A DNA stretch of 64,000 nucleotides from Allobosea sp. 47.2.35 (GTDB taxonomy: Bacteria > Pseudomonadota > Alphaproteobacteria > Rhizobiales > Beijerinckiaceae): NCBI RefSeq assembly GCF_024655635.1, contig NZ_JANLGI010000001.1, forward strand, positions 62,001 to 126,000. The letters are read 5' to 3'. The stretch's first letter is position 1. Every line of letters begins with the position of its first letter. The notes below the pieces were generated by a model, which was not told the origin of the DNA, ran no database searches, and saw only the letters and a list, made by a program, of their open reading frames with translations. Shown one piece after another: positions 54,307 to 61,883 of this stretch. A program made the position numbers and the translations under genes.

Positions 54307-56238
54307 ATGAATGGCTCCCATGCGGCGCCCGCCCGCTCCGAAGGCTATCGCGAAACCTATGCACGCTGGCAGGCCGATCCGGACGCCTATTGGCTCGACA
54401 TGGCCAAGGGCATCGACTGGATCAAGCCGCCCGAGAAGGCCTTCGATCCGGCGGCCGGCATCTATGGCCGCTGGTTCCCGGATGCGACCTGCAACACCTG
54501 CTTCAACGCGCTCGACCGGCATGTGCGCGATGGGCGCGGCGAGCAGGTCGCGCTGATCCATGACAGCCCGGTCACCGGGACCAAGGCGAGCTATACCTAT
54601 GCGCAGATGCTGGAGGAGGTGGCGACGCTCGCCGCCGTCCTGCAGGATCTCGGCGTCGGCAAGGGCGACCGCGTCCTGATCTACATGCCGATGGTGCCGG
54701 AGGCGGCCTTCGCCATGCTCGCCTGCGCCCGGATCGGCGCCGTGCATTCGGTGGTGTTCGGCGGCTTCGCGGCCAAGGAACTGGCGACGCGGATCGACGA
54801 TGCCGAGCCCAGGGTCATCCTGACCGCGACCTGCGGCATCGAGCCGACGCGCGTGGTCGAATACAAGCCGCTGCTCGACGGCGCGATCGAGATGGCCAGG
54901 CACAAGCCGCAGGCCTGCGTGGTGCTGCAGCGGCCCCAGGTCGATGCCTCGATGCATGTGACCCGCGACAGGAACTGGCGCACGCTGGTGGCGGCTGCGA
55001 AGGCCGCGGGGCGCAAGGCGGATTGTGTCGAGGTCGCGGCGACGGACCCGCTCTACATCCTCTACACATCCGGCACGACCGGCCGGCCCAAGGGCGTGGT
55101 CCGCGACAATGGCGGGCATATGGTCGTGCTCAAGGCGACGATGGATCAGCTCTTCGATGTCGGGCCGGGCGAGGTGATGTTCTGCGCCTCCGATGTCGGC
55201 TGGGTCGTCGGCCACGGCTATATCGTCTACGCGCCGTTGATCCAGGGCGCGACCAGCGTGCTCTACGAGGGCAAGCCGGTCGGCACGCCCGATCCCGGGG
55301 CGTTCTGGCGGGTGATCGCCGAACATGGCGTCAAGGTGCTGTTCACGGCGCCGACCGCCTTCCGCGCCATCCGCAAGGAGGACCCCGAGGGCAAATATCT
55401 CGCCGGACACGACCTCTCGCGCTTCAGGGCGCTGTTCCTGGCCGGCGAGCGGGCCGACCCCGAGACGCTGAAATGGGCCGAAGAGATGCTCAAGGTCCCG
55501 GTGATCGACCATTGGTGGCAGACCGAGAGCGGTTCGCCGATCGTCGGCGACCCCATGGGGCTCGGCCTGCTTCCGGTGAAGCACGGCTCCCCGACGGTGC
55601 CGCTGCCGGGCTGGGACGTGCAATGCCTCGACGAGGGCGGGCGGCCGGTCGAGGCCGGCAAGATGGGCGCGATCGTGCTGAAACTGCCCTTGCCGCCGGG
55701 CGCGCTGCCGACGCTGTGGAACGACGATGCGCGCTTCAAGGAGGCGTATCTCGCGACCTACCCGGGCTATTACAACACCTCGGATGCCGGCTTCATCGAT
55801 GCGGACGGCTATGTATTCATCATGGGCCGCACCGACGACATCATCAATGTCGCCGGCCACCGGCTCTCGACCGGCGGCATGGAGGAGGTGCTGGCGGCGC
55901 ATCCGGCCGTGGCGGAATGCGCGGTCGTCGGCATCCGCGACGCGCTCAAGGGCGAGCAGCCCTGCGGCTTCGTCGTGCTGAAGGCCGGCGCGACCGTGAC
56001 GCCCGAGCAGGTCGAGAAGGAGCTGGTCGCGCTGGTGCGCGAGCGCATCGGGCCGGTCGCGGCCTTCAAGCTGGCGCTGACGGTCAATCGCCTGCCGAAG
56101 ACACGCTCCGGCAAGATCCTCAGGGCGACGATGAAGAAGATCGCCGACGGCGAGGATTACGCCGTGCCCGCGACGATCGAGGATGTCGCGGTGCTCGGCG
56201 AGATCGGCACGGCGCTGAAGGGCAGGGGGATCGGGTAG
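54307..56238 (+). CDS. prpE: Propionyl-CoA synthetase (acetate/propionate-CoA ligase)
   Basis: 643 residues, ACS-family length. N-terminal YARWQADPDAYWLDMAKGIDW, ARIGAVHSVVFGGFAAKELATRI, the loop YTSGTTGRPKGVV near 250, WWQTESGSPIVG, and the catalytic lysine in TRSGKIL near the C-terminus. These follow PrpE rather than Acs by resemblance, but acetate activity is likely too. The start is supported by a GAGGAA upstream. A palindromic repeat follows the stop. Confidence 0.87.
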   Translation: MNGSHAAPARSEGYRETYARWQADPDAYWLDMAKGIDWIKPPEKAFDPAAGIYGRWFPDATCNTCFNALDRHVRDGRGEQVALIHDSPVTGTKASYTYAQMLEEVATLAAVLQDLGVGKGDRVLIYMPMVPEAAFAMLACARIGAVHSVVFGGFAAKELATRIDDAEPRVILTATCGIEPTRVVEYKPLLDGAIEMARHKPQACVVLQRPQVDASMHVTRDRNWRTLVAAAKAAGRKADCVEVAATDPLYILYTSGTTGRPKGVVRDNGGHMVVLKATMDQLFDVGPGEVMFCASDVGWVVGHGYIVYAPLIQGATSVLYEGKPVGTPDPGAFWRVIAEHGVKVLFTAPTAFRAIRKEDPEGKYLAGHDLSRFRALFLAGERADPETLKWAEEMLKVPVIDHWWQTESGSPIVGDPMGLGLLPVKHGSPTVPLPGWDVQCLDEGGRPVEAGKMGAIVLKLPLPPGALPTLWNDDARFKEAYLATYPGYYNTSDAGFIDADGYVFIMGRTDDIINVAGHRLSTGGMEEVLAAHPAVAECAVVGIRDALKGEQPCGFVVLKAGATVTPEQVEKELVALVRERIGPVAAFKLALTVNRLPKTRSGKILRATMKKIADGEDYAVPATIEDVAVLGEIGTALKGRGIG

Positions 56239-56255
56239 AAGCGGTCGCGCTACCG

Positions 56256-56348
56256 CGTCATGCTCGCCCTTGTGGCGAGCATCCATGTCTTGAACACGAC
56301 CTTCGAGCAGCGAAGACGTGGATGGTCGGGACAAGCCCGACCATGACG
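56256..56348. repeat. RIME-like palindromic intergenic element
   Basis: A 93-base element with CGTCA (56256-56260) and TGACG (56344-56348) ends. It contains two perfect 8-bp hairpins, TGCTCGCC-cttgt-GGCGAGCA (56261-56281) and TGGTCGGG-acaag-CCCGACCA (56323-56343), and an inner pair ATCCATGTCTT / AAGACGTGGAT (10 of 11). The two hairpins differ in sequence but each is self-complementary. From memory this matches Rhizobium-type RIME elements. Confidence 0.72.
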
Positions 56349-56367
56349 GCTGAGCCGGAGCCTAAGC

Positions 56368-57099
56368 TCAGCCCTCGTCGTCCTCGTCTTCGGCCGGGCG
56401 CTTGAGCTGCTTCAGCTTGGCGAAGACGGAATCGACGTCGATCGCGGCCTCTTCCTCGCGCTTCGGCCGGCTCATGTCGGCGAAGGGCTGGCTCTCGCTG
56501 CGTGCGGGCTCCGGAGCGATCGCCTCTTCCACCGTGAGCAGGGTCGAGCCGGCTTCGGCCAGCGCGGCCGGACGGTCCTTGGCGGCGCGGCCGACTTCGA
56601 AATCGAGGTCGATCTGCGAGCACAGGCCAAGGCTGACCGGGTCGATCGGGGTGAGCTGCTGGGCGTTCCAGTGCGTCCGGTCGCGGATCTGCGCGATGGT
56701 CGACTTGGTCGTGCCGATCAGGCGGATGATCTGCGCGTCCTTGAGCTCGGGATGGTTGCGCAGCAGCCAGAGGATGGCGTTCGGACGGTCCTGGCGCTTC
56801 GAGACCGGGGTGTAGCGCGGGCCCTTGGTGCGCTTGATCTCCGGCACCTTCACCTTGCGCTCGGCGAGCTTGAGGTGATGGTTCGGGTTCTTGGCGGCGC
56901 GCTCCAGCTCCTCGCGGGTGAGCTGGCCGGAGGTGATCGGGTCGAGGCCCTTGATGCCGGCGGCGACTTCGCCGTCCGCGATGCCGCGCACCTCGAGCGG
57001 GTGCAGCTTGCAGAACTCGGCGATCTGCTCGAAGGTCAGCGAGGTGTTCTCGACCAGCCAGACCGCGGTGGCCTTGGGCATCAGCGGGGTTTGTGACAC
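56368..57099 (-). CDS. trcR: Cell-cycle transcriptional regulator TrcR (DUF1013)
   Basis: 243-residue protein of the alphaproteobacterial DUF1013 family. Residues ~12-75 (VWLVENTSLTFEQIAEFCKLHPLEVRGIADG) and ~105-160 (ILWLLRNHPELKDAQIIRLIGTTKSTIAQIRDRTHWN) look like two helix-turn-helix units; the C-terminus is acidic (RPAEDEDDEG). GTG start at 57099 with AGGAG upstream; longer frames have no support. TrcR is, from memory, linked to cell-cycle transcription in alphaproteobacteria, and rcdA lies about 2 kb away. Confidence 0.88.
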   Translation of the reverse strand: MSQTPLMPKATAVWLVENTSLTFEQIAEFCKLHPLEVRGIADGEVAAGIKGLDPITSGQLTREELERAAKNPNHHLKLAERKVKVPEIKRTKGPRYTPVSKRQDRPNAILWLLRNHPELKDAQIIRLIGTTKSTIAQIRDRTHWNAQQLTPIDPVSLGLCSQIDLDFEVGRAAKDRPAALAEAGSTLLTVEEAIAPEPARSESQPFADMSRPKREEEAAIDVDSVFAKLKQLKRPAEDEDDEG

Positions 57100-57289
57100 G
57101 GGACGGTCTCCTCTTCGCCTTCGCGCCGCCGCTCGCAGGGGCTCCAAAAGGCAGGGTCGCGGACAATAGCTCTCATGCGCAGACCGGCCTCCCCGGCCGG
57201 CCATCCAAATCATCGACGATGAGCAGGATGGCGCGCCTTATAGGCGAGGGCGGGGCCAGTGTCCATGAAAAGCGTGTGATTGCAGAAGG

Positions 57290-58288
57290 TCACACCGTCA
57301 GTACGATCTTGCCGATATGGGCGCTCGACTCCATCAGGCGATGGGCGTCGGCCGCCTGCGCCAGCGGGAAGGTCGCGTGGATCAGCGGCTTGCAACGGCC
57401 GGCCTCCAGCAGCGGCCAAACCTTCGCGTGCAGCTCGGCGGCGATGGCGGCCTTCTCGGGCACGGTGCGGGGGCGGAGTGTCGAACCGGTATGGGTCAGG
57501 CGCTTCAGCATCAGGCGGCTGAAATTGACGGTGGCCTTCGGCCCGTTGAGGAAGGCGATCTGGACGATGCGGCCCTGATCGGCGGCGAGCTCGTAGTTGC
57601 GGTCGATATAGTCGCCGCCAACCATGTCGAGGATCAGGTCGGTGCCGCGTCCGCCGGTCATGGCCTTGCCCGCCGCGACGAAATCCTCGGTGCGGTAGTT
57701 GATGGCGTGGTCGGCGCCGAGCTCCAGGCAGGCGGCGCATTTGTCGTTGGAGCCGGCCGTGGCGATGACGGTCGCGCCGAAGGCCTTGGCCAGTTGGATC
57801 GCCGTGGTGCCGATTCCCGACGAGCCGCCATGGACGAGGAAGTTCTCGCCGGCCTGCAGGCGGCCGCGCTGGAAGACATTGGTCCAGACGGTGAAGAAGG
57901 TCTCAGGGATCGCGCCGGCCTCGGTCAGCGTCAGGCCCTTGGGGGCGGGCAGGGCGTTGCTCTCGTCGACCACGGCATATTCGGCATAGCCGCCGCCGGC
58001 GACGAGGGCGCTGACGCTCGCGCCGACAGGAAAACGATTGGCGCCTTCACCTTGCGCGACGACCGTGCCGGCGAATTCGAGGCCGGGGATGTCGGAGGCG
58101 CCGGACGGGGGATTGTAGCCGCCCTGACGCTGCAGGACGTCCGGGCGGTTGACGCCGGCGGCGGCGATGGCGACGAGAATCTGGCCGGGGCCGGGCTTCG
58201 GCACCGGGCGCGTTTCCGGCCGCAGGACCTCGGGGCCGCCGGGCGCCGCCATGCCGATCGCCGTCATCGTCTCGGGAAGGGTCGTCAT
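57290..58288 (-). CDS. NAD(P)H-quinone oxidoreductase (zinc-independent MDR, PIG3-like)
   Basis: 332 residues of the medium-chain dehydrogenase/reductase superfamily without zinc ligands. N-terminal GroES-like part (VNRPDVLQRQGGYNPPSGASDIPGLEFAGTV) and the Rossmann fold with VHGGSSGIGTTAIQLAKAFGATVIAT near residue 145. The start ATG at 58288 follows GAGG; the longer frame overlaps the DUF1192 gene and is rejected. Divergent from DUF1192 with 91 bases between. Confidence 0.88.
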   Translation of the reverse strand: MTTLPETMTAIGMAAPGGPEVLRPETRPVPKPGPGQILVAIAAAGVNRPDVLQRQGGYNPPSGASDIPGLEFAGTVVAQGEGANRFPVGASVSALVAGGGYAEYAVVDESNALPAPKGLTLTEAGAIPETFFTVWTNVFQRGRLQAGENFLVHGGSSGIGTTAIQLAKAFGATVIATAGSNDKCAACLELGADHAINYRTEDFVAAGKAMTGGRGTDLILDMVGGDYIDRNYELAADQGRIVQIAFLNGPKATVNFSRLMLKRLTHTGSTLRPRTVPEKAAIAAELHAKVWPLLEAGRCKPLIHATFPLAQAADAHRLMESSAHIGKIVLTV

Positions 58289-58379
58289 GCGTCTCGTCCT
58301 CGTTTGGTGCGTCGCAGCGTGACTGCGGTCGAAACTTGGGTAGCGTGCCGCGCGCAGTTTGAGCAGATGCGAGGCCGCC

Positions 58380-58580
58380 ATGTCGATATTCCCGGAGGAC
58401 GACCGTCCCAAGCCGAAGAGCGTGCATGAGATCGGGCAGGACCTGTCGATGCTGTCCCTGGCCGAGATCGACGAGCGCATCACCGCGCTCAAGACCGAGA
58501 TCGAGAGGCTGATCGAGACCCGGGCGCGCAAGGATGCCTCGCGCTCTGCGGCGGACGCGTTCTTCCGCAAGCCCGCCTGA
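58380..58580 (+). CDS. DUF1192 family protein
   Basis: 66 residues. SMLSLAEIDERITALKTEIERLIETRARK is a helical stretch typical of DUF1192; an alphaproteobacterial family of unknown function. The ATG at 58380 follows GAGG; the longer frame begins 21 bases earlier without support. It is followed by the hairpin-rich intergenic region. Confidence 0.8.
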   Translation: MSIFPEDDRPKPKSVHEIGQDLSMLSLAEIDERITALKTEIERLIETRARKDASRSAADAFFRKPA

Positions 58581-58597
58581 AAAAGCGTCAAAAAGAA

Positions 58598-58618
58598 ACG
58601 CCCGTTTACCGGGCGTTA
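58598..58618. terminator. Hairpin after the DUF1192 gene
   Basis: AACGCCCG-tttac-CGGGCGTT, an 8-bp perfect stem 17 bases after the stop. The tail (AATGATT) is not a T-run, so termination would be weak; it may instead be the 5' hairpin of the small RNA candidate downstream. Confidence 0.4.
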
Positions 58619-58639
58619 ATGATTCCAAAGTATGAATCG

Positions 58640-58734
58640 CATCATCCAGTTTGTCTGGATGTCGAGTGGCTCCTGCCCACTCTGTTTGACGCCTCCCTGT
58701 TGACCTTCGAGCCGCCTTTGGCGGCTCTTTTTTT
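58640..58734 (+). ncRNA. Candidate small RNA with three hairpins and an intrinsic terminator
   Basis: The 358-base space 58581-58938 has no convincing ORF. It holds CATCCAG-tttgt-CTGGATG (58643-58661), then GAGTGG-N7-CCACTC (58664-58682), an unpaired stretch with CCTCCC (58692-58697) that is complementary to a Shine-Dalgarno sequence, then a perfect terminator GAGCCGCC-ttt-GGCGGCTC with seven T (58709-58734). This layout is that of Hfq-type trans-acting small RNAs of Rhizobiales (AbcR/alpha-r15 and alpha-r14 have similar CUCCC motifs, from memory). No start site was identified; it could also be the 3' UTR of DUF1192. Confidence 0.45.
58709..58734 (+). terminator. Intrinsic terminator in the DUF1192-rcdA interval
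   Basis: 8-bp perfect stem, three-base loop and seven T residues; the strongest terminator of this interval, ending either the DUF1192 message or the proposed small RNA. The 204 bases after it (58735-58938) hold no gene but carry two TTAA tetranucleotides (58818-58827) and a TAAGGT...ACCTTA pair, possibly part of the rcdA promoter. Confidence 0.9.
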
Positions 58735-58938
58735 GCCCGCGCGTTCCCTTGCGTCGGCTGGTCGATAAGCTCCTGTGGAGCCGCCTGCCTTGTTGTCGCC
58801 ACAGCGGTTTAGCCTCGTTAAGGTTAACGGCACCTTACCGACGCCGGAAACCGTGATCGGCGCTATCCTTGCGACATCGGCAGCCATATCCGTGACGCGT
58901 TCCAGAGGCGCACGGGTTTGTGCCGATGGGAGACACCA

Positions 58939-59469
58939 ATGAACGACGCCCAGTTGCTCGATCCGCAGACGGAAGAGGGCGCGATTTCCTTTGCTCGGGG
59001 TTTCGTGCGCTCCGATGCCTTCATGCTGCTGTTTCGCGAGGGGATGGGGCTGGTCGAGCAGACGGCGAGCTATCTCGACGGGGACGGGCGCAAGGACGCC
59101 GCCGCGCTGCCGCGCGAGGCCTCGCTGACCTATGCCACCGAAAGCATGCGCTTGACGACGCGGCTGATGCAGATCGCCTCATGGCTCCTGGTGCAGCGGG
59201 CCGTGGCTGAAGGCGAGCTTACCGCCGAGCAGGCCCGCACCGAGCATAACAAGGTCAAGATGGGCGATCCGATGCCGCCCCCGGCCGAGCATATCGTGGC
59301 TCAACTGCCGGAGCGGCTGCGCGACCTGATGGCGCATTCTTTCCGTTTGCAGGAGCGCATCCGTCATCTCGAGGGCCAGATGTCGGGCGTGGCCCCTGTC
59401 CGCGCCAACGCGAATCCCGTCTTGAACCAGCTCGCCAGCCTGGAAGCGCGGCTGGGCTTCGGCCGCTGA
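58939..59469 (+). CDS. rcdA: Regulator of CtrA degradation RcdA-like (DUF1465)
   Basis: 176 residues, DUF1465 family. SFARGFVRSDAFMLLFREGMGLVEQTASYLDG and LTTRLMQIASWLLVQRAVAEGE are the helical core of the family whose Caulobacter member RcdA is an adaptor for ClpXP proteolysis of CtrA. The ATG at 58939 has GGGAGA upstream; 21 more bases are open without support. The C-terminus is a helical tail. Whether it has the same adaptor function outside Caulobacter is unproven. Confidence 0.85.
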   Translation: MNDAQLLDPQTEEGAISFARGFVRSDAFMLLFREGMGLVEQTASYLDGDGRKDAAALPREASLTYATESMRLTTRLMQIASWLLVQRAVAEGELTAEQARTEHNKVKMGDPMPPPAEHIVAQLPERLRDLMAHSFRLQERIRHLEGQMSGVAPVRANANPVLNQLASLEARLGFGR

Positions 59470-59515
59470 CCCTTTCAGATGCGCGGCGTCTTATGGGCGC
59501 CGCGACCCGATCATG

Positions 59516-59559
59516 CTCGAACAAAAAACCCGGCCGCGAGGCCGGGTTTTTTGTTCGAG
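59516..59559. terminator. Perfect 20-bp bidirectional terminator between rcdA and rpmE
   Basis: The arm 59516-59535 (ends CCCGGCC) is exactly complementary to 59540-59559, with a GCGA tetraloop. The A-run on the left arm and T-run on the right make it terminate rcdA on the plus strand and rpmE on the minus strand equally well. Confidence 0.93.
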
Positions 59560-59591
59560 ATCAATGACGGCGGCGCCGGAGCGCCGCAGCA

Positions 59592-59828
59592 TCACTTCTT
59601 GCCGATGGCGCCGATGCCGCTGAAGCGCGAGTTGAAGCGCGAGACGCGGCCGCCGCGATCCAGCATGTGCTGGGTGCCTCCGGTCCAGGCCGGATGGGTC
59701 TTGGGGTCGATGTCAAGGTTCAGCGTGTCGCCTTCCTTGCCGTAGGTCGAGCGGGTGGCATATTCGGTGCCATCGGTCATGACGACCTTGATGGTGTGAT
59801 AATCGGGGTGGATGCCGGCCTTGGCCAT
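59592..59828 (-). CDS. rpmE: 50S ribosomal protein L31, cysteine-free form
   Basis: 78 residues. [34 protein letters not shown] matches L31; the CxxC zinc motif of the other form is absent (T/S/R in place). [10 protein letters not shown] ends the protein. The ATG at 59828 has GAGG upstream; the longer frame is not supported. The mRNA end is the perfect hairpin downstream. Confidence 0.95.
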   Translation of the reverse strand: MAKAGIHPDYHTIKVVMTDGTEYATRSTYGKEGDTLNLDIDPKTHPAWTGGTQHMLDRGGRVSRFNSRFSGIGAIGKK

Positions 59829-60095
59829 GACGAAGTCCTCGGAGCTACAAAAACGGGCGCATCGACAAGCAGGCGAGCCTGCCCGGCCCGTCGAAAGAAT
59901 TCGGATGAGCCTGTCGTGAAGTCGCGTGCACATATCGCAGCCGGCGCCTCAGCGCAAGCACAACGCGCTTTCGGGGGCTCCCCTGCGGCGTTGCGTCGTT
60001 TGCCAATCCGGCCATGATCGGCTTCACGGAGGCAAGATTGAGATTGGTCGAAAGAACGCGCGCGGCGCGTGCGCGAGATGCGGGAGGGCCAGTGC

Positions 60096-61874
60096 GTGGC
60101 CGAAGCTGACAAGAACGACAAGAAGGCCCGGCCCGATTTCCGCTCGCTCGCGACCTTCTGGCCCTATGCGCGGGCGCAGAAGCGCCGGATCGCGCTGGCG
60201 CTGGTCGCCCTCATCATCGCGTCGCTGGCGACGCTGGCGCTGCCGCTGGCGGTCCGGCGCGTCATCGATGTCGGTTTTGCCGGCGGCGAGCGACAGCTCG
60301 CCGACAGCTATTTCATCCTGCTGATCGGCGTGGTCGGAGTGCTGGCGCTGGCAAGCTCGGCGCGGTTCTATCTGGTGATGACGGTGGGCGAGCGCATTGT
60401 CGCGTCGCTGCGCGCCGACGTCTTCCGCCACCTGACCCGGCTGGAGCCGGCCTTCTTCGATTCGAGCCGCGCGGGCGACCTCGTCTCGCGGCTCACCGCC
60501 GACACCACGCAGATCAAGTCGACCTTCGCCTCGACCGCCTCGATCGCGCTGCGCAACGCCATCATGGCGCTGGGGGCGCTCGCGATGATGGTGGCGACGA
60601 GCCCGCGGCTTTCCGCGATCGTGATCGGCGTGATTCCGCTGATCGTGATTCCGCTGGTCCTGTCCGGACGTTCGGTCAGGCGGCGTTCGCGGGCGGCGCA
60701 GGACCGGCTGGCGGATGCCTCCGCCTTTGCGGCCGAGGCGGTTAGTGCCATCCGCACGATGCAATCCTTCGGCGCCGCGCGCCAGACCTCGGCGCGATTC
60801 GAGGCGGCCTCCGATGACGCTTACGGCGCCTCGCGGGAGGCGACGGCCTCACGCGCGCTGCTCTCGGGCGTCGCGATCTTCCTGGTCAGCGCCAGCGTCG
60901 TCTGCGTGCTCTGGGTCGGCGCCACCGAGGTGTTCGACGGGCGGATGAGCGGCGGGCGGCTGTCGCAGTTCATCCTCTATGCCGTGCTGGCGGCCAGCTC
61001 GCTCGGCCAGCTCTCCGAGGTCTATGGCGATATCAGCGCCGCTGCCGGTGCCTCCAGCCGGCTCGGCGAGATCCTGGCCTTGAAGCCGGCCATCGCCGCG
61101 CCGCCGCATCCCAAGCCGATGCCGGCGCCCTCGTTCGGCGAACTCGCCTTCGAGAACGTCTCGTTCAGCTATCCCGGCCGCGTCGGGCCGGCTCTGTCGG
61201 ATCTCAGCTTCTCGGTCCGGCCAGGCGAGCGGATCGCGCTGGTCGGGCCTTCAGGAGCCGGCAAGAGCACGGTGCTGCAACTGGCGCTGCGCTTCTACGA
61301 TCCGCAGGACGGGCGCGTCGTCGTCGATGGCGTCGCGGGGCCCGAGGCCGATCCCGAGGTCTGGCGCGAGCGTTTCGCGCTGGTGCCGCAGGAGCCAACG
61401 GTGTTCGGGGTCTCGGTGCGCGATAACATCGCCTATGGCCGCCCCGAGGCCTCGCAGGAGGAGGTCGAGGCTGCAGCGAGACTTGCGGCGGCGGACGAGT
61501 TCATCCGTGCCTTGCCTGAGGGCTACGAGACGGTGGTGGGCGAGCGCGGCGTGACGCTGTCGGGCGGGCAGCGGCAGCGCCTCGCTATCGCGCGGGCGAT
61601 CCTGAAGGACGCGCCGATCCTGCTGCTCGACGAAGCCACCTCGGCACTCGATTCCGAGAGCGAGCGGGCGGTGCAGGACGCGCTCGACCGCCTCATGCAG
61701 GGCCGGACCACGCTGGTGGTGGCGCATCGGCTGGCGACCATCCTCTCGGCCGACCGAATCCTCGTCATGGAGGACGGACGCATCGTCGAGGAGGGCAGCC
61801 ATGCCGAGCTCAAGGCGCGCGGCGGGCTCTATGCGCGGCTGGCGGCGCTGCAGTTCGGACTGGAGGCGGCCTGA
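60096..61874 (+). CDS. ABC exporter, fused membrane and ATP-binding domains (MsbA-like)
   Basis: 592 residues: six hydrophobic segments in the first ~320 and a nucleotide-binding domain with Walker A GPSGAGKST, the Q-loop FALVPQEPTVF, the signature LSGGQRQRLAIARA and Walker B ILLLDEATSALD. The GTG at 60096 follows GGGAGGG and is preferred over a GTG at 60069 or ATG at 60078. Substrates of this subfamily include lipids and drugs; none is shown here. It precedes the OmpA/MotA-like pair, which converges with it. Confidence 0.9.
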   Translation: MAEADKNDKKARPDFRSLATFWPYARAQKRRIALALVALIIASLATLALPLAVRRVIDVGFAGGERQLADSYFILLIGVVGVLALASSARFYLVMTVGERIVASLRADVFRHLTRLEPAFFDSSRAGDLVSRLTADTTQIKSTFASTASIALRNAIMALGALAMMVATSPRLSAIVIGVIPLIVIPLVLSGRSVRRRSRAAQDRLADASAFAAEAVSAIRTMQSFGAARQTSARFEAASDDAYGASREATASRALLSGVAIFLVSASVVCVLWVGATEVFDGRMSGGRLSQFILYAVLAASSLGQLSEVYGDISAAAGASSRLGEILALKPAIAAPPHPKPMPAPSFGELAFENVSFSYPGRVGPALSDLSFSVRPGERIALVGPSGAGKSTVLQLALRFYDPQDGRVVVDGVAGPEADPEVWRERFALVPQEPTVFGVSVRDNIAYGRPEASQEEVEAAARLAAADEFIRALPEGYETVVGERGVTLSGGQRQRLAIARAILKDAPILLLDEATSALDSESERAVQDALDRLMQGRTTLVVAHRLATILSADRILVMEDGRIVEEGSHAELKARGGLYARLAALQFGLEAA

Positions 61875-61883
61875 GCGGCGGCC

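Noticed and set aside
54082-56334. 750-codon minus-strand open frame opposite prpE
   Set aside because: The plus strand carries a full PrpE with all motifs; the opposite frame has no recognisable domain and overlaps the TauE gene start.
58808-58827. CtrA box upstream of rcdA
   Set aside because: The TTAA units are spaced by 2 bases and the TTAG-TTAA pair by 5, not the TTAA-N7-TTAA of a full site.
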